From assembly GCF_029871235.1 (NCBI RefSeq), contig NZ_SSOM01000068.1, positions 1 to 64,000 of the forward strand: 64,000 nt of DNA. Direction: 5' to 3'. The position numbers were made by a program, and so were the translations under genes. The notes under the pieces were generated by a model. The model was given only the letters and a program-made list of their open reading frames with translations. It did not search any database and was not told the DNA's origin. Origin of the DNA: Pseudomonas sp. BN411 (GTDB lineage Bacteria; Pseudomonadota; Gammaproteobacteria; Pseudomonadales; Pseudomonadaceae). Below are positions 7,823 to 16,500 of the stretch, piece after piece; the stretch's first letter is position 1; each line of letters begins with the position of its first letter.

Positions 7823-9007
7823 ATGTCAAAGTTTAAACGCGAACACAACTATGGCCATCTAAATTTCTTTGAAATTGAGCGCAGTGGTCTTTATCGAGTA
7901 CAGCGAAAATCCTCCGGAGATGAAATTATCTCTAAAAATCATGGACTTGGAACCACTGAGGTCTTTCGTGCGCTTGTGAAGTGGGTAAAAGGCCGAGGCT
8001 TCAAAGAGACGGCTCCGTGGCCCAGCAAAGGCGAGGCCGACAACGACCCAGTCATGTGCTACTGTCGGGAAATAAAAGAATTTCCCAACGGCGACTTCAT
8101 GGTCGTACTGTGGAAACACGACCCAACCGATACTCGGGGGTTCCGTGGTTTGGAGCTTGGTACAGATGGAAGGCCGACCGGTAACTACATCACGAACGGC
8201 GCATCGAGCACCGGCGAAAACTATGTCTGGGGACACCCATGCTATTACTGGATTATTCCGGATAAAAACATGGTGGTCTCTGTAAAATTTGATGACTCTA
8301 AATGTGATTCCGAGCTAATGCAGAAGTGGGTTAACTACTGCGTTAGATATCGACTTAAATTTACCGGTTATAATTCTCGTCAGCCAGGCGATTCAGAAAC
8401 AAGGATCAACTTCAGCACTCCTGCAAACCCAGAAACCTATAATCTTATTTACAGATTTTCGACCAACATAAAGATCTTCAAAACGAGCGAAGAGCACCTA
8501 GAGCGAATCTGCGAAACGACTAAATACATGCTCCTGCGAAATGAGGTCATCGTCAGTGACGCAGCGAAGGATGCAGAAGTGAAAGCATCAATTTCCGAAA
8601 GGGGAGGACTAGACGCAGCCAATATTGAAATATTTAATTACTTCCAGACCTTTATGACTAAATTCTTCCCGAAAGCGAAAGAAGCAGATGACAACATCCG
8701 AAAAGTAGAAATAAAGCTGGAAGCGACACCTTCCATTGAGCAGATGAAGGAGCTGCTCAGCTACTCATCTGGTTTTAGCGAAAACGGCTGGGCAGATATC
8801 ATATTCATCGATGAAAACGAGAATGGCACATCAATCAAGCAGCATCGGATAGTGGAGCGCATCGTGCTTCCGCCTGCAATCGATGCATATAGTTGTGATC
8901 AGCTCTACAAAGTGGTGTCAGAAGCCCGGGATACGTTCTTGCCTCTCGCTAGCGTTGTCGAAGATGCAAACGAGCCTAGCGTATTGGGCGCTGGGAAAAC
9001 TTCATGA
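7823..9007 (+). CDS. Unknown soluble protein, first gene of a two-gene unit
   Basis: This 394-residue protein has no signal peptide or membrane segment. I chose ATG 7823 over the adjacent TTG; AAGGAAG lies upstream. The N-terminal half is rich in aromatic residues and Gly (FRGLELGTDG, ENYVWGHPCYYWIIPDKNMV). The C-terminal half is helical and charged (IFNYFQTFMTKFFPKAKEAD). I see no known catalytic motif. It overlaps the next gene by 4 bp (ATGA), so the two are translationally coupled. Base composition is visibly richer in A/T than the chromosome. A soluble protein coupled to a small four-helix membrane protein inside a defence island suggests a sensor/membrane-effector pair, but that is inference from context. 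Confidence 0.75.
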   Translation: MSKFKREHNYGHLNFFEIERSGLYRVQRKSSGDEIISKNHGLGTTEVFRALVKWVKGRGFKETAPWPSKGEADNDPVMCYCREIKEFPNGDFMVVLWKHDPTDTRGFRGLELGTDGRPTGNYITNGASSTGENYVWGHPCYYWIIPDKNMVVSVKFDDSKCDSELMQKWVNYCVRYRLKFTGYNSRQPGDSETRINFSTPANPETYNLIYRFSTNIKIFKTSEEHLERICETTKYMLLRNEVIVSDAAKDAEVKASISERGGLDAANIEIFNYFQTFMTKFFPKAKEADDNIRKVEIKLEATPSIEQMKELLSYSSGFSENGWADIIFIDENENGTSIKQHRIVERIVLPPAIDAYSCDQLYKVVSEARDTFLPLASVVEDANEPSVLGAGKTS

Positions 9008-9495
9008 AAGCACTTATTGCCTGCCTGATAGCTCCGCTCTTGATGCTCTTTTTTAGAGTTGAAATAGAGTCTAGCTCGGTATCCAACATACTCAGCTTGC
9101 TTGTTGCTATTGCCGGCGCAATTTTTACGATCATGAGTATTTGGGTAGCATTTCTCTATCCCAACGTGCTGAAGACGCTGAAGGGCGAGAATCTAATCAA
9201 TGTCGATTTTTCAGCAGGCGGTGAGGACACCACAAGGCTCAAAGAGATCATTAGCGTTATTGTACAGTCAGCATCAACGATGGCAGTCGCTATTATGCTG
9301 TTGATCCTGGCCTCCTTTGTCAGCAATTTTGGTTTCAACGCCCAAACGTGGATCGCGGGCATTTGCCAGTTCGGCCTCCTATTTGTCAGCGGCCTTCAGA
9401 TCTGTGCACTGATCAGCACCATCCGTATTAATTTGAGCTTTATGGATGTGCTGGAGAAACAGAGAGGAAAGCGGGCGAAGGACTGGGACACCTGA
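9004..9495 (+). CDS. Four-helix membrane protein, second gene of the unit
   Basis: This 163-residue inner-membrane protein has four clear hydrophobic segments: ALIACLIAPLLMLFF (about 3-18), NILSLLVAIAGAIFTIMSIW (28-50), ASTMAVAIMLLILASFVSNF (85-105) and IAGICQFGLLFVSGLQICAL (116-137). A charged loop lies between helices 2 and 3 and the tail is basic. Its ATG overlaps the preceding stop. In general layout it recalls small membrane partners of anti-phage pairs such as KwaA of Kiwa, but I cannot show homology. Function unknown. Confidence 0.75.
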   Translation: MKALIACLIAPLLMLFFRVEIESSSVSNILSLLVAIAGAIFTIMSIWVAFLYPNVLKTLKGENLINVDFSAGGEDTTRLKEIISVIVQSASTMAVAIMLLILASFVSNFGFNAQTWIAGICQFGLLFVSGLQICALISTIRINLSFMDVLEKQRGKRAKDWDT

Positions 9496-9959
9496 CGGGA
9501 GAGGGCTGACTAATCCATCTTGTCGAGCCAGAAAGACCACCGGAGCTGCACAGGCCTCAACTTCAGGCCTGACGCACTCGCCACCTGGCGGGGAAAGAGG
9601 ACGACTTTCATCACAAGTGTTTCGTCACACAAACTGTTCAGTCGATTGAGCTTCGACCTCTACTTTTGAGCAGCTAGTAGCTCGAACGCCCTGACGAGCT
9701 GGGCGAGTATCAATGCTTTTAGTACTTCAGTGGATTAGGAGCACTCCAGGAGCAATTGTGTTCTTACTTCGACATTTCCCATCCGTCCGTTTGGTAGTCA
9801 GTTCGCCGACACGCTGCTTTTGAGAGTTTCCCTCGCGGAAGTAGCTTCCTCTTTCTGAGCGTGATGCAGTCCCATTTATTTAGCCCCTTTTACATAATCG
9901 CGTGAGTGAGCTGGCCAAATGGTCCGACTCACTTTTTCCCCAACCTAGTCGCGAGCCGA
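9496..9959. other. Intergenic stretch without a supported gene
   Basis: A convergent interval between the membrane protein and the GHKL-nuclease gene. One weak hairpin with a T-run is present at 9902-9937 (GTGAGT, inner GGCC/GGTC, ACTCAC, then TTTTT on the plus strand) and could be a terminator. Nothing else is evident. Confidence 0.5.
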
Positions 9960-12101
9960 TTAGAAATCTTCCTCTTGAAAATCTAACTTGAGGTTAAGTT
10001 TTCCTTGGTAAACGCCAATTCTCTTTTTGGCTCGATCAATGACGTCGTTGAAATGCAAGATTTCGTAGTAGGTTTCGCCTAGCTTCATCCCACTTTCGGG
10101 GTCGATCAGCCCACTCGATTGGAACCATCCGTTACCCATCGGAAACTTAGTCCAACTGCCGCCTAGCCGGAGCGGATTGACACTGTCGCCTATTAGGTAT
10201 CCATAAAACCTCTTTAGCTTCCCGGCTGATTTTGCGTTCAGCAAGTAGGCGTACTCCTGCAGGTCACCTATGTGTTCGTCCATCTGAACGCCAGGAGCCT
10301 TGAACTCCACGATGATTACCGAGCCTTCCTTACTAAAGATGGCAATGTCAGGACGCTTCCCGCTATTTTCATCGGCACGCTTCTCGAGTATCTCCTGAAC
10401 TCCTTGATCAATATCCTCCGAGAATATTTTATTACCATCGTCCCAAGTTAGTTTTGAGAGTGGCATATCTGATGCGATGTAGTCGTAGTAGTGATACTCC
10501 TCACTCAAAAGCCAGATGTCATGGTCGGTGACCTCTGCGCTGTCTTTCCGCATGGGGAAGAATATGCTGTGAATAATCCTTTCGTCCTTGCGCCGCGCAT
10601 CACTACCGACATTCTGCATTGCCAAACCTTTTCCACATGCTAAGTCCAGTATCTGGACTATTGCTGCACGTCGGACAATGAGCTGAGACAAATTTGCCAT
10701 ATCGATGTTTTTGAGCGAGGCGGTGTACTTCCAAGATAACTCGTTGATTTTCTCCCTAAAGTCTTCCGAATCAGGCTCAGCACTGGTAATCTCGTCTTTA
10801 AGACTCACAATCTGCGCCGTTTCAGAAATGACTCGCTCTTGGTATTTTTTTAGAACGCGCTCAGCAACTGCCAGAGGAGAATCTCCATAGACGATTCGTG
10901 TCGACGTATCTCTCAGCATTTCCTCGCTAATTCCAAATTGATTTGAAACCACTTTGAGAACGGTCTCCTTTTTCCAGTCTGCAGGAGTGACCATTTTCTC
11001 AATCACCGGATCTATTGCCTCGAAGATGGCTGCGTACGAGATGCCGTCCTGCGAAAACATGTCGCCGGGGACGAATTCTGCGGCAATATACTCAAAATCA
11101 TCTCGCTGCTCATTTACTCGAAGATCAAGGTAATCGCTTTCGATTAAGACAATGTGGTGATACTCGCCTACCGGGTTGTTTTGCTCAGTCTTAGTGCGTA
11201 GATATCTCGATGTAATATCTTTGACTGGGGAGGATTTAGCGCACAGCGCAATGGAGTTCTTCGGGAGGTCATATTGCTTGGCATCGAGCTTATAATGAGA
11301 AATCTTGAAGCTCTGCGGGTCAGCCACGCTTTCTCCGCTCGCGGGGTTGTACTCATTAGCTGTTACTGCTTCCACAGTCGTGACGCTGGGCAGGTCGGAG
11401 CGCCTCAGACTGGTATTCTGAGTATCCTTTTTCCAGTGCTGGCTACTGAACTTGATTTCAAAATCACCCAAGCGACTGTCGAGGCCGATCAGTCGCTGTA
11501 TGAATGTCACTAAAACATTTTTCTTCAAGTCAGAGGCGGAGAACAGCGAGCTTAGCTCATCGCCACGCATTATCTTAGCGTGCACGAATGGCCTGAGCCT
11601 CTTCAGCGTGATACTTGTCCCGACCTTAACTCTGCTGCCAGAGGCAGAGCTGAAGTCTTCGGCCTCAATTTGCTTCTGAGGTTCCAGATAGTGAAGTTTT
11701 CGCTCAGTGAGCGACTCCCCATCTTGATAGGTGCTTTCAAGCAGGAGCTCCGAGAAATGGTGAAAAAATTGAATTCTGCCAGCACCTTTACACTGGCCAA
11801 TTCCCGAGATTGAGAGATCATCTTTGTAGGATGTGTCTTTCGTTAGGAAGGCCTTAAGCTGTTCGTCGCCCAGTCCACAGCCGTTATCTCGGCAGGAAAT
11901 GATCATATCTTCCTGGTTTTCATCAAGACCGGCAGGTACGAAAATCACCTCAATGTCTACCTGCATGTCGGGAGCATGCGGATCACTAGCTTTCCGAATT
12001 AGATAAGAGTCTATTGCGTTAGAAAGAAGCTCTTCAAATACGACATACGGATTGGTGCTGAGCTTTGTGTTCTTTAGGCTTCCCCGAATGTCAAGCGTCA
12101 T
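9960..12101 (-). CDS. GHKL ATPase fused to a PD-(D/E)XK nuclease-like domain
   Basis: This 713-residue cytoplasmic protein opens with a GHKL (Hsp90/MutL/histidine-kinase-like) ATPase. The N box is FEELLSNAIDSY (Glu23/24, Asn28), the G1 box is DNGCGLG (about 72-78) and the glycine-rich lid is GIGQCKGAGR (about 98-107). A long middle region with coiled-coil segments follows. Near residues 585-600 the sequence RPDIAIFSKEGSVIIVEFKA has the spacing of a PD-(D/E)XK nuclease core (Asp, then Glu-x-Lys). This architecture implies an ATP-gated nuclease, and the defence-island setting fits anti-phage function. It is a stand-alone gene, A/T-richer than the core genome. Family name unknown to me. Confidence 0.85.
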   Translation of the reverse strand: MTLDIRGSLKNTKLSTNPYVVFEELLSNAIDSYLIRKASDPHAPDMQVDIEVIFVPAGLDENQEDMIISCRDNGCGLGDEQLKAFLTKDTSYKDDLSISGIGQCKGAGRIQFFHHFSELLLESTYQDGESLTERKLHYLEPQKQIEAEDFSSASGSRVKVGTSITLKRLRPFVHAKIMRGDELSSLFSASDLKKNVLVTFIQRLIGLDSRLGDFEIKFSSQHWKKDTQNTSLRRSDLPSVTTVEAVTANEYNPASGESVADPQSFKISHYKLDAKQYDLPKNSIALCAKSSPVKDITSRYLRTKTEQNNPVGEYHHIVLIESDYLDLRVNEQRDDFEYIAAEFVPGDMFSQDGISYAAIFEAIDPVIEKMVTPADWKKETVLKVVSNQFGISEEMLRDTSTRIVYGDSPLAVAERVLKKYQERVISETAQIVSLKDEITSAEPDSEDFREKINELSWKYTASLKNIDMANLSQLIVRRAAIVQILDLACGKGLAMQNVGSDARRKDERIIHSIFFPMRKDSAEVTDHDIWLLSEEYHYYDYIASDMPLSKLTWDDGNKIFSEDIDQGVQEILEKRADENSGKRPDIAIFSKEGSVIIVEFKAPGVQMDEHIGDLQEYAYLLNAKSAGKLKRFYGYLIGDSVNPLRLGGSWTKFPMGNGWFQSSGLIDPESGMKLGETYYEILHFNDVIDRAKKRIGVYQGKLNLKLDFQEEDF

Positions 12102-12735
12102 GATTTTCTCGATGTTAATTGTCTGAAGGCTAGATCTGATAGAAAATGAAAATTTATATATTGGCGAACAGGTACATCCACTTCGTGGCAGTATGCCAGT
12201 TCTTGACTGAATCTAGCAGCTAGAACTGCTCATCACTCAATCGGCAGTGATCCTGCCAACCTTACATCAAGATTAATCGACGTTGTTGCAGCGTCTTGTA
12301 GAAACAGGTTTAGTACAGCAGCGCGAGGAGTACCAGTTCCGTCGCATCTGATTCAAACTTCTACTCCATTGCTAAGCCTGCTTGCTGGCCGGAGGGGTGA
12401 GGGACGCAACGGCAGCAATGATGTCATCCTCGTCACGTTCTTCGGTGCGCCTTTCTTGCCCATCCGCAACCCCATCCACACGGAGTCATCATAGTGCTTT
12501 GCTCCACCAGCCAAATGTCCGGATCATCCTCAACGATGAGTCCAGCGACCGCATACTCGGTGCGATCAATTCTATGATGGTGGACTTGATGACCACTGGG
12601 AGACCTGAGGGACGCACAACATGTGCTTGAGCGCTATCCGCTTCTCCAGCCAGTCGTAATCAGCAGCTTAGAACCACAAGCGGATATCAGCACTGACTCA
12701 CGCCGCGCAGAGCGGCATCGGCCAGAGCAAGTAAT
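12102..12735. other. Intergenic stretch without a supported gene
   Basis: Includes the promoter side of the GHKL-nuclease gene (12102 upward) and the 3' side of the DUF4145-like gene. The 82-codon frame at 12382-12630 has no Shine-Dalgarno or protein-like composition. The segment may be remnant coding DNA, but I could not identify a parent gene. Confidence 0.45.
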
Positions 12736-13326
12736 TTAGGTAGCAGGCTTTGCACGTCGGGCTTTCATTTGCTGAAACTTTGGCCGCATGTAGTACAGCG
12801 TCTCAAGTATCGCTTGCAGAAAATCTAAAGCCTCGCTTGCATCTTGACGACCTATGTGCTCCTCGGAGGCATGAGCGCCATAGTTTCGAATTACGCGAAG
12901 CTCATTAGCCCAGTCATGTATTTCTTGACTAATGGCACCATTCTGGTACATCGCTTGAAGCCCAGCAAACATGGTTTTCTGTTTAGGATCATAGTCTTTA
13001 GTGACGGCTTCAAGCGCTCTTCCGACCATAACTACGCAGGCGATCCATGCCTTTGAGCTTTCGCACCTAACAGCCTCTTCGTACGACGCACGGACTACTT
13101 TAGGAAGCAAAAATCCTATATGTCTATCATGCGCAGGGTATAAGCGGTAGTATGCGTCGCTCTCAAATCCGTCGCCAACGTCTTCTCTTACAAATACAGC
13201 CGGGTTATTGCAGGTCTCACACTTAGCGAATGTAAACTCCTCTGGAGGGGCTTCGTCTGGAAGAAGATGAACTTGTATTGGAGTGAAATTGGTGTGCTCT
13301 TCACAATTGGCACAAATATAGATCAT
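12736..13326 (-). CDS. DUF4145-like protein with a zinc ribbon
   Basis: This 196-residue soluble protein starts at ATG 13326, preceded by AAGGGGAACGC; the frame upstream to 13452 lacks such a signal. Two Cys pairs (YICANCEEH and CETCNNPA, about residues 4-45) form a zinc ribbon. The C-terminal part (AWIACVVMVGRALEAVTKDY, ELRVIRNYGAHASEEHIGRQ) has the look of DUF4145, a helical domain often found with restriction and defence genes. It ends left of, and reads the same way as, the giant helicase gene, separated by about 180 bp, so the two may be co-transcribed. Molecular role unknown. Confidence 0.75.
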   Translation of the reverse strand: MIYICANCEEHTNFTPIQVHLLPDEAPPEEFTFAKCETCNNPAVFVREDVGDGFESDAYYRLYPAHDRHIGFLLPKVVRASYEEAVRCESSKAWIACVVMVGRALEAVTKDYDPKQKTMFAGLQAMYQNGAISQEIHDWANELRVIRNYGAHASEEHIGRQDASEALDFLQAILETLYYMRPKFQQMKARRAKPAT

Positions 13327-13509
13327 GCGTTCCCCTTGTAATTTAACCATTATTTTGCGGCGGCGTGAGAAGTAGACGCGGTGCCTCCCTTCGTTTTCCC
13401 AATGCCGCTTTGCGGCGACTGGGACGCTATCATTGAGCCCCACAGTCCACAAGTTCTCCTCCGGCCGATGGGAGCCCTCGCCGGAAAGTCAGCTTTGGGT
13501 TTTATCCTG

Positions 13510-16500
13510 CTAATACCCTCTTCCCCTCGGCACAACCACCTCCCAGCGCTCACATTTATTCAGATCCCTGTATTGCTCCTCACCGTCCTCAGCAAACCGC
13601 ACCATGACAGCCGCCACCTCACATCGATCAAAGGCAATCTGTGGCCGGAACGACTTGGCGGTTCGTCCCACCAGGTTCCCCTGGCGATCAAGCAGTTGAT
13701 AGCGACCGGCCTCTTCTTTCAGAGTCAGCGGATCGCCCTCTCGAAGGCTCCTTATGATTTCGTGTATCCGAGCATTTGGTAACTGACGGCCAGCAAACCC
13801 AATGTCGATGTCTTTCAGAGTGAGCTGCTGAAAGCGCACCTCCAGATCGAGAAGATGCCTACCCAAGAACTCACGCCGCGGTACATCTCTCGCCAAGCAG
13901 CAACTGAAGGGATTGCCATCGGCGAACTCGCACAACGTCAGGGTCTGCTCTGCCCGTGTCATGCCTACGTAATACAGACGTCGTTCATCAGACAGGCTGT
14001 CGGCCTGAGCGCTCCACCCGCCATCCAGCAAAACGACGTGGCGGAATTCCAGCCCCTTGGCCGAATGTACAGTGCCAAGATAGAGGCCTTCCCTGGGTTG
14101 CTGGCGCAATTCACGTGCATAGTCATAGAGCCAGTCAACCAGTGCGCCGCTGCTTAGCTGACACTCACCCAACTCACCTTGCAGTTGCTCAAAAGCGGTC
14201 CGGAAAAACTCCTGCCACTCAACGCCCAGCAGGACATTTGCGGAGGACAGTCGCTGCCAAGCGTCCGCAGCACAGAGCTGATCCTCAATGGGCCGCAAGT
14301 AATCAATTGCGGCTACAAAACTACGCTGCCGGGTGATGGGTAACGCACTCTCCTTGTCAGCCGCCAGGAAGTAAGGAATGCCGTTCTGCTCACACCAGGC
14401 CTGAACCGGCCATAGATAACGGTGCGTACGCGCCAGAACAGCACAGCCATTCCAGTCACCCCGATCCAGTCCCAGCAAACGGCTCAGCTCCCCCATCGCC
14501 GCCTGAGCTTGCAAGTTGCCGTGTTCTCGATCGATCGCCTCGACACTGATGCACAGCACTCGCCCTTGCCGCTCGGAATCCAACGATTCCCAAATTCCTC
14601 CCGAAGGGAGCTCCTGACGTATCCGGTCGATTCGGATCGGATGGGCTGTTTTCAACCGTGCCGGGTTCTGGTCAATGACCTGGTTTGCGGTCTCGATGAT
14701 GTACCGGGAGGAACGGTAGTTATCGACGAGGAAACTGGTTGCCGCGTCGTACTCTTCCCGGAATCGCTCGATGTAGCGGTTATTAGTATCGCGCCACGCG
14801 TAGATGTTCTGATCATCGTCGCCCACCGCCAGGATGCACAGACGACCATCCTCTGCCGCATGCCGCCCAGCCAGGGCACTCACCAGCCGATACTGCAAGT
14901 CGTCGATATCCTGATACTCGTCGACCAGGATGTAGCGATAGCCCCGCAACAACTGCTCGCGTAGGTCGTCCTCACCTTCCACTTGCCGTTTTCCCTCCAG
15001 CAACCCGACGGCATCTTCCAGCCCCCGCTTCAGGGATTTCTCATCGACTACGTCACCGCGCTCGAAGCGGGTCCCAGTCAAACGCATGGCCATGCTGTGG
15101 TAGGTCATAACGCTGACCCCATAGGCATCAGCTCCCACCAAAGCCAACAGGCGCTTACGAATTTCGTTGGCTGCATGTCGGTTAAAGGTGAGTACCACGA
15201 TGCTGGACGCCGGCACCCGACGCACCCGCAGCAAATAGGCAATACGATGCACGATCACTCGGGTTTTGCCGGAGCCAGGCCCCGCCAGGACCAAGCGGTT
15301 GAGGTCATCATCATCGGCGACAATCAGCTTCTGAGTGGCGCTCAACGTTTCGATGATCGACTTCCACGACTCCTCACTGGTCGCCAGCTTGAGGACATCT
15401 TCCCGACCAGAGAAATACCGCTTGATGAAGGCCGACTTGGGGTCATTGAAGTAATGCAGTATCAGGCGCAATGCTTCCGCCATTTCCTTCAGCGCCACTT
15501 CCGCATACTCGCGCATCACGTGGACCTGAATACGCTTTTCGCGGTAGTGCTCGTCGAGCCGAAGGTAATCCTCTTTCAGAAAGTTGTTGCGCTTATCCGG
15601 ATCGACCTCAATGGTCATGGCCCGGCGCATCACCGTCATCCCGTGATTGAGGGTTAGGATGTCCTGTTTGTGCAAATAGAGCAGCACGTGTTCGATGGCT
15701 CTGTGGCGCTGTGTGGGAGGGATCCTGGAGGACAATTCGAGGTCCCCCTCTATCACCCCGACCAATTGACCAAAAGTGGTTTCAACCAGTAGATCCTTGC
15801 CTCGCAACCCAGCAGGCAGCTTACCGACCAGGAAGTCCAGAAGCTTGGCGGCCAATACCCGCCGCCTTTCACCAAGCCCCTCAATCTGGCTCCAGGTGTA
15901 GTCACCCTTGATTCGCAGTTTGAGGTAGTCGCGATTGAGCTGTCGCAATTCGAAGCTGCTGCGCTGTTGGCTATCAGCGTCGCGGTCCTGAGCGAGGCTG
16001 CGCAACAACCGCAGCACATGCAGTGGAAGCAGTTCCTCCTGCCCAGTAGCCTCCTTGAGCGCGGCGGTAAGCGGCGGCAGATTCAGGTCTTGCCAGCCAC
16101 CCTGCTCAGCATCTGGCGCCTGTTCCCGCAAGCAATGGAATAGGGCCTCTTCCAACTGCAAGGTGCTCTGCAGCCGTTGGCTGGAGGCCCCCGCTATGCC
16201 ATGACGCAAGTAGAGCGTGAGCTGCGAGTCGTTGACCAACAGGCCCATCTCTTCCATCTGTTTCAGAATGCCGGCAACCTCTTCCGAGGTTAGGCTGGTC
16301 AAGGCCATCAGCCGGTCGGTGTTCACACGCTCATCGACATCTGCCTCGAACAGGTAACGCAGGATGGCCCGAAACTCCTCCAGTCGGCGAGCCGGCAGCT
16401 TCGCCGCCAGCAGCTTCTTTTCAGCCTCATCCTCACCGACATTCAAACGTGCCGGGAATATCTGGGTATGGTTCTCCTCGCGCTTGAGGTAATCACCACG

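Noticed and set aside
12382..12630. 82-codon frame in the gap upstream of the GHKL-nuclease gene
   Set aside because: No ribosome site, Ser/Arg-rich composition, no recognisable motif.
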